From contig JAUDYN010000002.1 in the NCBI GenBank assembly GCA_030407005.1, positions 1,798,001-1,862,000 on the forward strand: DNA of 64,000 nucleotides, in the 5' to 3' direction. The notes under the pieces are model-generated. The model made no database searches. It was not told the DNA's origin and worked only from the letters and a program-made list of their open reading frames with translations. The stretch comes from Desarmillaria ectypa. Lineage: Eukaryota > Basidiomycota > Agaricomycetes > Agaricales > Physalacriaceae. Below, one piece after another: positions 46,134 to 57,327 of this stretch. Made by a program: the position numbers and the translations under genes. Position 1 is the stretch's first letter. Every line of letters starts with the position of its first letter.

Positions 46134-49100
46134 ATGAAGTTTAACGACGGTTTTTGGCTACTTAAAAGCGGTGTCAAGCCATACTTCGGATTTCAGGTTG
46201 TCGATGTTCATCCGACTTCAGATGGCTTAGGATATGACCTCCATGTTGCGACGAAGCCCGTCAATCATAGAGGAGACACACTAGCAGGTCAGCTTGAGTA
46301 TCAGTATTCGGCCAAGGAAATACAACAAACATTTTTCCAGGGCCAGTCTTCACCATCAAGGTCCATTCACCGACAGAAGGTGTAATTGGCGTCAAGATCG
46401 ATCACTTCAGCACCATCAATTCTACCACCAATATTCCTTTATTCCCCGATGATCCCCCCATCCCCAAAGCCGCACTCGATAAAACCGACCACTCCTTCTC
46501 TGTTTCGAGTGGTGACCTCACTGCGGCAGTCACCAAAAACCCATACACTGTCACCTTTCAATCTCAGCGTCGCACACTGACCTCGTCGGGTTACAAATGT
46601 TTGGCGCTGTATGATATCCCTTCGAAGTGGACCCTCACTACGGCTGCGAATAGCTCCTGCCTGATGACTGATCATGGTTCCAATCCAAATCCCGAGCCTA
46701 AACCTGATATCGTGAGGTATCTCCACACGGAACTGAATATCTCACCTGGTGAACTTGTGTATGGCTTTGGTGAACAATTTGGCGCTTTCGTCAAGAACGG
46801 CAAGTACTATTTCATTGCTCTGCCGCTCATTTCCTTAGTTAATGCTTTGCGGCAGGCCAATCCATCAGAATTTGGAATCAAGGTCTGAGTCTAAACCGTA
46901 CTGTTTTTATATACAATGTGGCTCATCGACATCCCAACAGATGGCGGAACTTCTAGTGATCAGGCATACAAATGTGTTCCATTCTATATAACGAACAGAA
47001 ACTACGGCGTATTCATCAACAATCCCGGTGAAGTCGAAGTCGAAGTAGGGAGTGAGAAAGTGTCCAGAGTCGGAATCTCCGTTACGAACAGTGGCTTGGA
47101 GTATTTCATTATATATGGAGAGACACCGTTGGAGGTTAGCGTTTTTTTGCATTGTATGAACCTCTCAATGATATCGTTTGCAGATTTTGGAACGATACAC
47201 CAGGATGACTGGACGTCCTGCGTAGGTTTCGAAAACATCGTAATATCTGTATTCTGACTTGTACTGATCTCTAGCATTCTCCCCAGCTGGACTTTCGGCC
47301 TCTGGCTTTCCACGTCATTTTTGACGTCATACTCCAGCGATACCGTTTCTAGTTTCCTTCAAGGGATGCAGGAGCGACAATGCCCCGTTAGAGTCTTCCA
47401 TTTAGACTGCTTCTGGATGAAACAGTACGAGTGGTAAGCCTTTGTTTATTTCTCTTATGCTGAACACCATTGTAAGAAATACTTAGGTGCTCGTTCACGT
47501 TTGACCCCGATAATTTTCCCGACCCCAAAGCGTACCTTTCTGAGATTAAGCAGAAATATGGGGTAAAGATATGCTTATGGAGTATGTTCGTAAACACGAT
47601 GTCAAAGGTGCAACTAATTTCACTCTCGCAGTCAATCCGTACATCTCTCAGCTCTCCCCAATCTTTCAAGAGGGCGTTCAAGGTGGATTCTTCATCAAAC
47701 GAAAAGATGGGACGGCTTGGCAGTAAGCATCATAGTGCATTCAACTAATATAATTGATGATGATTGCCTCGTCTAGATGGGATCTTTGGCAACCCGGTAA
47801 TCTCTACTTGCTTGGTTCCATATCGCTCCGTGCATTGAATCAGAAATATTAGGGCTTGCTATTGTAGACTTTACGAATCCGGCGGCAGGGGATTGGTACA
47901 AAGGCAAGCTTGAGGCGTTGCTTGATCTTGGTGTCGATTGTTTCAAAGTGAGTTTTTTGCCATTTTTCAACCTCATGGTACTGACGACTCTGGTAGACCG
48001 ATTTTGGTAACATAAAACTTTCAAGGCAGATCGATCTTTGACCACTTAATACTTCCTAGGCGAACGTATTCCTTATGCCTCGGTCGTCTACCATGATCAA
48101 TCTGATCCCATGAGAATGCACAATATGTATTCCATTATCTATAACGAGCTTGTCTTCAATGTTCTGAAAGAACGGTTTGGAGGGGGAGAAGCGGTGGTAT
48201 TTGCTAGGGCATCGTTCGCAGGAGGGCAGCGGTTGGTCTTTACAAACCTACGCGCTACTTTCCTTTGACAGACTTTAACAGTTTCCCTGTACATTGGGGT
48301 GGCGACTGTGAGTCGTCTTATGAGGCTATGGCGGAAACGATCCGGGGATGTCTGTCTCTGACACTATCTGGCTTTGCTTTTGCTTCTCACGATATTGGAG
48401 GTTTCGAGGTAGGTTGAAACTTACCGCTAGGTTTAGTATTGGCTCATCAATCACAGGGTCATCCGCCGCCTGAAATATATCAACGATGGGTCGCATTTGG
48501 GTTATTCTCTTCCCATTCCCGATTGCATGGGTCCTCGTCTTATCGTGTACCGTGGAGCTATGGAGAAGATGCCGCAAAAAGTATGTCGCGATTCTTGGAT
48601 GCGAAGCACCAGTTAATGCCTTACCTTTATGACCTGGTATGGAAATTATGCTCATCATGATTTCGTCTTCAGGGCTAATACGGTTATTGTCATAGGCTAT
48701 TCAGGCTCATGTCAAAGGCCACCCGATGCAACGGGCCATGTTCCTGGAATTTCCAGATGATCCTACGACGCAATGGCTGGACCGCCAATACATGCTCGGT
48801 CCTTCCCTCTTGGTTGCTCCCGTGTTTGTTCCTGTTGAGGAGGAGTCGGTCTACTACGTTCCTGCGGGCCGTTGGACATATTATTGGGACCAATCTAGGA
48901 CCATACTGGGGCCAATTTGGGTACGAGAAATTGTCCCTCTCGACGAGATACCGCTGTGGATCCGTCCTGGTACTATTCTTGTCACCGGCCCTAAGAAAAT
49001 TGGTCGACCCGACTACGACTACACACAGGGTATTCATGTCAACGTGTATGAACTGCTTGAAGGGCATACTTTGCAAGCTAGTTTGCCCACTCAGCACGGC

Positions 49101-49319
49101 ACCAAAGCGGCAGCTGTTATTAGCGCCGAGAGGACGAGCACGGGCCTTCGCTTAGAGGTACAAATGGGAGAATGCGACATTGCCCTCCTGGGGATACATG
49201 AAGAAGGAATTGCTGTCAAGAGTGTGGTGGGGGGAACAAAGATTGAGGAGCGTAGCAATTTTGTAGGACTGAGGCTGGACAGACAACAGAAAGAAGTCGA
49301 ATGGACTATGGGACCTTAA
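46134..49319 (+). CDS. GH31 alpha-xylosidase (YicI-type), intracellular
   Basis: These enzymes release alpha-linked xylose, for example from xyloglucan oligosaccharides. The N-terminus ([20 protein letters not shown]) matches the YicI branch and has no signal peptide. After several introns come [40 protein letters not shown] and [19 protein letters not shown]. The catalytic barrel has [24 protein letters not shown] sequence, [32 protein letters not shown], and the nucleophile motif KTDFGERIPY. The acid/base loop reads [28 protein letters not shown] and [20 protein letters not shown] follow, then the beta-rich C-terminal domains. One intron (about 46,801-46,850) has a GC donor, and it is needed to keep the canonical [10 protein letters not shown] segment. 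The gene looks intact. Regulation by xylo-oligosaccharides is plausible. Confidence 0.9.
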
Positions 49320-49404
49320 CATATGCAGTGTTCCAGATTGTGCTGTCATAATGAACAAGTGCAGCCAGAGATCGTATACGAGATGACATGCAGAATAAGA
49401 GACT

Positions 49405-49749
49405 TCAGATTTCATCGTTGTAGAACTCCTTCATGCTCTGCTCTCTCTTGGCTTGACGGACTTTAGCCTGTTCTCTGTTGTTAGCCGTACGTGCAACCCG
49501 CTGGAAGGACGGGTATTGATTAAGAAGATGAGAATGGAACAGAGAAATTTGCGCACCTCTTTACGAAGACACGCATTCAATTCATCTGCTTCCCTGTTGC
49601 AGTAACCAGACATCCTAGCGACAAAGCTGGAATGACATTGCTCGAGGGCCTGGATGAAGTCTTTACAGACTAGCACAAAGTAAATGAATTCGCTCAAGAT
49701 GAAAAGGAAGACCCGAACTTATTTTCCTATCCGACAATTGAGGGTGCAT
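49405..49749 (-). CDS. CMC2-like twin CX9C mitochondrial protein
   Basis: Cmc2 is a small intermembrane-space protein involved in complex IV biogenesis. Three exons join in phase: MHPQLSDRKI, then ICKDFIQALEQCHSSFVARM with SGYCNREADELNACLRKE, and finally RVARTANNREQAKVRQAKRE ending MKEFYNDEI. The cysteines are spaced C-x9-C in CKDFIQALEQC and C-x9-C in CNREADELNAC, the twin CX9C motif. The total of about 80 residues fits the family. It is divergent from transketolase (297 bases between starts) and convergent with the alpha-xylosidase (85 bases apart). Confidence 0.9.
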
Positions 49750-50045
49750 TGGTAACCGGCGTTTTGAATGGTTCGAAGAGAGCTTTTCCGGCAGTTGCCG
49801 AGCGGACTGGAAGAAAGATCCGGGTACATAAGTGGCCGCTACAAAAACCTGAGCGCAATAAATTTATTCGTGTAAATCTATTGGAAATAGTTTCGAGGAA
49901 TGCACAATAAATGGTAGGTGTGAGAATATATTTGGCGGCAAATGGACCAGTATGGAAGAGTACGTAGTAAAACACGGAACCTCGGGTCAGGACCCAATAT
50001 TACTATTTGTCACTACTACGATCCCCATCTCTCTCCTGTACCACC

Positions 50046-52872
50046 ATGTCCTTCGTCCCCAGCCAGTTTGACGACGTGTCCATCGCCACCATCCGTACTC
50101 TCGCGGCAGATGTTGTTGGCAAAGCCAACTCTGGGCATCCTGGTACGCCTTGACTCTTGTTAACCGTTACCAGCTGTTCACTTGCCGCCTAGGCGCCCCT
50201 ATGGGCATGGCTCCCGTAGCCCACGTCTTGTTCTCTCGGTGTGTAGAGTATACGCAATCGATCCCTGCCTGTCTGATTTCAGTCTAGTTTCTTCAATGCG
50301 AACCCAAAGGACTCCAAGTGGTTCAATCGCGATCGATTCGTATTGTCAAATGGGTTAGTGCCCTTCTTCACTGCTGGATACCTGACTGATCGCGTATCCT
50401 TGTAGTCATGCGTGAGTAGTTACATCCATCCTTCAGAATTTAACGGTCCCATGAAGGCATCAGTTGTGCTCTCCAATATATTCTTCTACACTTGATGGGC
50501 TACAAGCTGTCGATGAACGATCTCAAAGCGTTCCGACAACTTGATTCGCTGACGCCTGGCCATCCAGAGGCTGGTCACACCGATGGTACATCTTAGGGTC
50601 GGTTTCATACACAGGCCATACTTATTACTTTTGCTAGGCGTTGAAGTGACCACCGGACCTCTTGGTCAGGGATTCGGAAATGGTGTGGGTCTAGCGATTG
50701 CTCAGGCGCATCTTGCGGCCGCGTACAATAAGGATGGGTATGACTTGATCAACAACTATACCTATGGCACGTCATTCTACATTGAGAATGGAAGCCTAAC
50801 CTCACCGTCGAATAGTATTCTGCGGCGACGGTTGTTTGATGGAAGGCGTTGCTAGCGAAGCCGCTAGTCTTGCTGGTCATCTCCAGCTTGGAAATCTGAT
50901 TGTTGTAAGTTTTGGTCTTTTTTTTACATTCCTTTTTGGCCTTATCGCGTTCGCTACTAGATTTATGATGACAACCGTACGCATGCTAATTTCCAAATGT
51001 CATGACGTATGTAACCCTGATCGTTAGATATCTCCATTGACGGTGACACCGCGGTCGCCTTCACTGAAAACGTGGAACAACGATTCCTTTCTTATGGATG
51101 GCAGGTTCTGAATGTCGAAAACGGTGACAGGTGAGTATTAACCGCTCTATACAGCTGGATCTGTCTTGACTGTAATTCAGCGACTTGGCTGGAATATACA
51201 ACTCGATTGCTGCAGCGCGCCAAGAAAAGAACAAGCCCACGATCATCAAATTAAAGACGACCATCGGCTTTGGCTCCAAGGTTCAGGGCACACACGGAGT
51301 TCATGGATCTCGTATGTTATCCCGGTTACTGCATTTTTTTAAAAAACCTAACACGTTCCCCAGCCCTAAAGGCCGATGACATTGTCTCCTTGAAGACAAA
51401 GTTCGGTTTCCCTTCTGACCAAACCTTCCATGTCCCTCAGGAGACTTACTTCGCCTACGAAGAAATCGCGAAGCGGGGCGCGGCTCTGCAACAAAAGTGG
51501 AATTCCGTCCTTGCTAGCTATAGCCAGCAATACCCCAAAGAATATGCTGAGCTCGCTAGACGTATTGAGGGCAAGCTCCCCGAAGGCTGGGAGAAGAACT
51601 TACCCGTGTACAAACCCACTGACGCTGCCCAAGCCTCTCGTAAACTCTCTGAAATTGTTCTTACCGCCATTACACCCTCTTTCCCTGACCTCCTAGGTGG
51701 ATCTGCAGATCTCACCGGGAGCAACTTGACCAAGGTCAAGGGTACTGTTGATTTCCAACCACCCAGCACCGGTCTGGGTTCTTACGCTGGTACGTATATT
51801 CGTTACGGCGTCCGGGAGCATGGTATGGGTGCTATTGCTAACGGACTGGCGGCATATGGTGGCATTGTTCCCTTTGTTGCGACATTCTTGGTGAGTTAAC
51901 ACAGAAGTGTCCTATATCTGGCTGACTGTCATGCCTCTTAGAACTTCGTTTCTTACGCTGCTGGTGCGGTTAGGTTGTCTGCATTGAGTGGACACCGTGT
52001 TATCTGGGTTGGTACGTACTTACAAGTGTTTCTCGTATGTATTCTTTATTCACTATTTGTAGCTACCCACGATTCCATTGGTCTCGGTGAAGATGGGCCC
52101 ACCCACCAGCCGATTGAGACTGCCATTCACTTCAGGGCGACCCCCAACTTGGCATTCTGGAGACCTGCAGATGGAAACGAAACTTCAGCTGCATACTATG
52201 TTGCTATTACATCCAAGTCAACACCTTCTATCCTGTCTCTGTCTCGTCAGAATCTTCCCAACCTTGCGGGTTCAACCATTGAGAAGGCCGTGCGTGGAGG
52301 TTACGTCGTTCAGGAGGAGAGCAACGAAGCTCTTACTATTGTCAGCTCTGGCAGTGAAGTGACCATTGCATTGGATGCTGCCGCGAAGCTTGGTGCTGAG
52401 GGCATTAAGACCCGGGTTGTCAGCTTGCCATGCTGGCTTGTCTTTGACCAGCAGCCCGAGGAATACCGGCTGAGTGTCTTGAGGAGCGGCGCCCCTATTC
52501 TCTCTCTGGAAGCGCTCTCGGTAAGTTTTTGTCTCCCTCTGTATTAATGTCTTGCTAAACCATTTGTGAAGACTGCTGGATGGCAGAAATACAGCCATGA
52601 GGTACATCTCTCCGCTCTTCTCAGGTGACCTGGAGTCGAATGATATATTTCTTAGCAATACGGCTTGCCAGGATGGGGTGCATCCGGTCCTTACCAGAAG
52701 GTGTACGAGAAGTTTGGTATCACTGGATCAAGTAAGTTTCCAGTGGCATCAGTCATAAAGGGAATCTAACTATTTGCTAGATATTGCTGTTGTTGGCAAG
52801 AAAGTAGTCGAGTTCTACAAACAGAAAGGTGGTGAAGTTGTTTCGCCCCTTGTTAAAGCTATCACATTGTAA
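50046..52872 (+). CDS. Transketolase
   Basis: Transketolase moves two-carbon units in the non-oxidative pentose phosphate pathway using thiamine diphosphate. The start reads [20 protein letters not shown], then [40 protein letters not shown] and [20 protein letters not shown]. The ThDP/metal motif continues in [20 protein letters not shown] and the GDG...N region ([32 protein letters not shown]). The pyrimidine domain has [40 protein letters not shown] and [20 protein letters not shown]. The C-terminal domain ends in [20 protein letters not shown]. More than ten short introns are visible, clustered in the 5' half. Together with the transaldolase-like gene it represents the same pathway, but the two are 33 kb apart. 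Confidence 0.97.
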
Positions 52873-52998
52873 TGCGAAGAGATTGATGAGAAGTTTGCGT
52901 GTTTTAGATGAGACCTGTAGAAATAAAAGAATAGATGTAATTCCTGCTGTCTCAAGAAGTGGATATTTAGTCGATTATGGCGAACATGCTGGATAGAA

Positions 52999-53530
52999 TT
53001 ATTTCCGGGTGACAGTAAGATTATCCCAGTAGGCTCTCTCCATGTCCTCTTTTACAACCTCCTTGACGTGCGGAGCGAGGTAGCGAGTATCCTATGATAG
53101 CAAGTGAATTGATACGCAAAGGGTGAATTTGAAGAGACACACCTCCTCGGCTGACGTCCACTGTTCCTTAGGAAGTGGCCTGTGCAAAACACTGGTGTGA
53201 GAAGCACGCTTGATACGGAAGGCACGGTCGTATTGTTCGCGAGGCGTCAGGCGACCAAGGGCCTAAGAACGTTCGTATTCATTTTTACTCCATGCAGAGG
53301 CGATACAGAACATACACGTTGCACGTCCTCGCGCTCCTCGATCACTGGGAAGCATCAGAATAGAGTAGGAGTGAATGAGGTTGAGACGCACAGAGATCGT
53401 CATATTTGAAGCCGTACTTCTTGTACCCAGCAGTTTCGTTGTACCAAGAAGCAAATGGCGTGAACCATTTGGAAAGAGACTTGGATGACCTGACATACGG
53501 CGCCAGCGAAAAACTCAGTGGGCCCAGCAT
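52999..53530 (-). CDS. qcr7: Cytochrome bc1 complex subunit 7 (QCR7/UQCRB)
   Basis: This matrix-side subunit of complex III supports assembly around cytochrome b. The first exon reads MLGPLSFSLAPYVRSSKSLS and WFTPFASWYNETAGYKKYGF, with KYDD at its end. After short introns come DVQRALGRLTPREQYDRAFR-type sequence, IKRASHTSVLHRPLPKEQW and YLAPHVKEVVKEDMERAYWD, ending NLTVTRK at the stop (52999-53001). About 125 residues fit the family. It is divergent from nucleoside diphosphate kinase with 175 bases between starts. Confidence 0.92.
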
Positions 53531-53705
53531 GATGATGAGTGGAATAAGTGAAAATGGATGGACGCCCGGTCAAACTCGGATACTATTTGCGCTTATTTAT
53601 ATGTGGCGGAAGATCGATAACATAAAAGGGAATTCTGTTGCCGACATATCACTTCATTGCAACTTGGACTGATCTTTCCACGTCCCAGTATCCTTCAACT
53701 TCACT

Positions 53706-54386
53706 ATGTCTACCCAAGAACGTACTTATATCATGATCAAGGTGAACCTCTGCTGTCGTCGTGGTGGCCGTCCCAGTACTCATCTTTTGGTCGATCTAGC
53801 CGGATGGTGTGCAGCGCAACCTGGTCGGTAAGATCATCGCGCGATTCGAGGAACGTGGATACAAGCTGGTAGCCCTTAAGCTCGTCCAGGCTACGCCTGA
53901 GCATCTTGAAAAGCGTATGGCGCGTCCATTTTGATTGCCCCTGTATATCTTAAACGTGCTTTTCAAGATTATGCCGACCTCAAGGGCAAGGCTTTCTTCC
54001 CTGGTCTCATCAAGTACATGGCATCTGGACCCGTTGTTGCCATGGTCTGGCAGGGTCTTGATGCCGTCAAGACTGGCCGTGTCATGCTTGGTGCTACTAA
54101 TCCCTTGCAGTCCCCAGTCGGTGCGTCGCGCAGCTTTTCTACTTCGTTTATCAAACTCAGCATATATCCAGGTTCTATTCGTGGTGACTATTGTCTTGCT
54201 GTTGGCCGTAACATCTGCCACGGATCCGACTCTGTTGAGAGCGCCGAAAAAGAGATTGCCCTGTACGTCAGATGCTCAATTTCAGTGCGATCCTTCCTGA
54301 TGCGGCTCTTCAATCTTAGCTGGTTCCCTGAGGGCATTGTTCAATACACCCACATCCAGGAGCCCTGGGTCTTCGAAGACAACTAG
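53706..54386 (+). CDS. Nucleoside diphosphate kinase
   Basis: NDK balances nucleoside triphosphate pools by phosphate transfer through a histidine intermediate. Exons read [12 protein letters not shown], then [20 protein letters not shown] and [18 protein letters not shown], then [20 protein letters not shown] and [20 protein letters not shown]. The catalytic histidine sits in [20 protein letters not shown], and the end is [13 protein letters not shown]. About 150 residues and all substrate-binding motifs are present. Four introns are short and have clean borders. Confidence 0.97.
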
Positions 54387-54509
54387 AATAAATTTGTATT
54401 AGACATGCCAGGATTCATAGCAAGGTAGTCGAAATAAACAAGAAACAACCGGATTCAAAAGGATAACATAAAGCTACATTGAAGTGTAGTCAAACCATTC
54501 ATCACCTCG

Positions 54510-55728
54510 CTACCAAGCATGATGACCACCATCGACAAGAATGCTATGAACATCTCGTTGAATTCTATCTTTCCCAAGGAAAAGTTAAAGTTTCACGTAC
54601 TCGCTACCTGTACAAAATGTGGATGCATCGCTGGAGAGCCAAGTGATAACACCTCGTAACTCGTCAGGTCTTCCGATCCTTCCCATTGGATTCAAGTTCG
54701 ACCATTTATCCAGTAATGTAGGATGTTTGTCCAGGTATTGCATTGTTAACCTGTGCCAAGTATGATAAGTAACACCGTCAAATATGTACTGCAGATGTAC
54801 TCACGCGGTGAAGATATGTCCAGGGGAAAGCGAGTTAACCCTGATGCCTTCCTTGCCGAGCTCGCAAGCCATGCTCCGAGCCATCTGTAAGCAGGCGGAT
54901 TTACTGGTATTGTACGAAACCCAAGAATGTCCCTGAAGAAAATCCGTGAACATAAGTCACTGCAACTCGCGGAAGCGAAAAGAGAAAAAATTACGCGATT
55001 TGTCAAACTTCCGCTCATGGAAGCGACCAAGATTATACTACCCGGTATGCCGAAGCGCCTCATTTGGCGGCCAGCAGCTTGAGCGGTGAAGAGTACGCCA
55101 TTCGTGTTTACGTCCATGACCTGGAATCTCAACCGTCTCGTCAGTTCAAAAATTACAAGGAACTTACTTTTCGGAACTCATCCTCAGGATACTCCAGGCA
55201 GTCGATATGATTCATGAGAATGCCCGCAGCAGCGACACAGACGTCGACTCGTTTCTCCTTGTTCCCAATCTCTTCGGCGACCGCCCAGACGCGTTTCTGG
55301 TCGGTGACATCGCAGGAAACGTACTCCAGTCGGGATCCGTGATCCATTTTGGCAACAAAGTCACGAGCAGCTTGCCACTCTGCACAGCTCTCTTTTGGAA
55401 GGTCAAGACAGTAGACAGCGCGGGCCCCAGCTTCGCAGAGTGCCATGGCCATCTCCAGGCCTAGCCCGCGGTAGCCACCAGATACAATGGCGACCCTGTC
55501 TGCTAAAGTAAACTCGTCGAAAATTTTAGGACGCGCAGAGATGGAGGGATCTGTAGTTGCTTGTATCGCTGCGTCTACGCCTATAGGCGCTAATGGGGAG
55601 ACTGATTGTACAGGATAGCTTGTGCGGAGCAATCTGGATGTAGAAAATGAGGCAGAACTCAGTCGAGATGCCGCTGCTCGAGAGAAAGCAGTACGTTGCA
55701 GCCTGAGGAGTCTGGAGATAGAGGACAT
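54510..55728 (-). CDS. Short-chain dehydrogenase/reductase (polyol/sugar type) with N-terminal leader
   Basis: SDR enzymes oxidise or reduce alcohols and ketones with NAD(P). The Rossmann motif is seen in DRVAIVSGGYRGLGLEMAMA, followed by LPKESCAEWQAARDF and VSCDVTDQKRV. The C-AAAG-type strand is VDVCVAAAGILMNH. Then come DVNTNGVLFTAQAAGRQM, SIILVASMSGSLTNR and the catalytic HSWVSYNTSKSA (YxxxK). RVNSLSPGHIFT and SSDASTFCTGSDILVDGGHH complete the family C-terminus. It is close to fungal arabinitol/mannitol dehydrogenases and L-xylulose reductases, but the substrate cannot be fixed. The first 45 residues (MSSISRLLRLQRTAFSRAAA) are basic and Ser/Ala-rich, as in a mitochondrial leader, which is unusual for that group. 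The last intron ends at ATAG|CATTCTTG. Confidence 0.85.
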
Positions 55729-55958
55729 TTGTACTTGTTGGAAAAGGAGTTGTCTTGTCTAAACTGGGCGCAAGAATTTATACTGAGCACTTGTTTATTT
55801 GTCCCGATGGATGGTACACCTGACCGACCATTGATCGGTATAAAAAAGCACAAGACTAAGATCAAACGTACGGAGTTGTCAAGCACGCCAAGCGGCGTCG
55901 TAGATATACACATATCATGGTCCGTCGTGTGACTGAGATCCGAAATCCTTCACTGAAT

Positions 55959-57132
55959 TCAACTATCCAATGTGGTCCAGACTCTTAGTGTGTCTTCATT
56001 AGCCTCTAGCGCCGTTATCAACTGTTCCAGACCAGATGCGATCTCTTCTGAAGGGTTGATTCGTTCCAAGGGACTGTATACTAGCTCACTCGCTAAAAGT
56101 TCGCGGCATGTACCGGGCGACGTAACCGCGCTCGTTAGTCGGGATAATGCAATGGGATCACAAGTGAACTAGATGGCAGAAGTCAGATGGCGATTAAGGT
56201 GGAGAGGAGTGCGGGACAGGTACCGTTAATTCAATGGTGCTATCACCTTCCCCCGCTGATTCTTCAAAGTCCAACGCGCCTTCATCCAAGGCAAGCTCGA
56301 CCAGCTTTTCCACGGCGTTCTGTGACGCCGAACTGCGATCTATGGCCACCTTGACGATGCCTCTGCGTTGGAACATAAAGCCGACCGGAGCTATACGTGA
56401 GCTGGCGGAGAGAAATGAGCATAATATAAGGCCGGGAGAGGGCACGGGGACGGACCTATTCGCATGCAGAATCTCCCGTACTACTTGCACCGTCCTTGTC
56501 GTATTGTCGCTAAGACATTCACTTTTTGTCGCCATTCAGCGCAAATCGCTGGGCAGGACATATAATACGTACATGATAACCCCCACGGAGCCAAAAGCCA
56601 AAGCTTCATAGGTGATAGCCTCACCACCCTTGTCCTTGCCTCTCGACGCCTCGGAGACGAATGTAAGGACGCAGCGGAGCCAAGAGAGAAGATGCTCACT
56701 CTCGCCAAGGTCCTCTCGATATTATCTTTCGGGACATCTAATTCCTTCAACCGTCGCAGAGTGACAGCAAGAGTGAGATTCTTTTCTGGATCAGCTGATC
56801 CACCAGCTAGAGACTGTCAGCCCACGATGGGAGCGACAAGGACGTTTACACACTTCTAACGGCAACCAAGATGTCCTGGTAGATGAATTTTCAGTTCTAG
56901 TGAACAGGAAGGTAACCAATATGAAGAATACGTACGCGCTGGGCCCGGCTGATCATAGCGCTTTTCGATGCGTCGTTTGCACCTTTCTTCTGCTTGATCT
57001 TCGACCACTAGAAGGGTCATCAGAGCCGTTACGACCACGAAGTAGCGACAGCCTTACTTTGTTATGGCCAGCAAGGCTTTTTTTTGAAGTTGAAAGGAGA
57101 CGACAAGGGAGAGCTCGAGGAAGGCGAAACAT
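55959..57132 (-). CDS. TACO1/YebC-family translational activator of COX1
   Basis: TACO1 helps mitochondrial ribosomes translate COX1. The leader MFRLPRALPCRLLSTSKKSL is a typical import signal, followed by AGHNKWSKIKQKKGANDASK as in YebC proteins. Further exons give AQRDILVAVR, DPEKNLTLAVTLRRLKELDV, PKDNIERTL and KGGEAITYEALAFGSVGVIM. Next come ECLSDNTTRTVQVVREILHA, VGFMFQRRGIVKVAI and a final exon TCRELLASELVYSPLERINP ending VWTTLDS. It is the third complex IV-related gene in this stretch, with PET100 and CMC2. Confidence 0.88.
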
Positions 57133-57327
57133 GCGCACGTAAACAGGCCTTCGAATTTATAATAAAATAATAAAATCAGATCATTGGCGCTTCATACAAA
57201 ATTTATTGGCACAGCCATACATCCTTGGAATTACAGGTACAGGTGCGTATACAAGTACATTGTGACATACAGTACAGCTCTATAGTAATTATAAGATGCA
57301 GGACATACAATTACTTGGATGTCCAAA

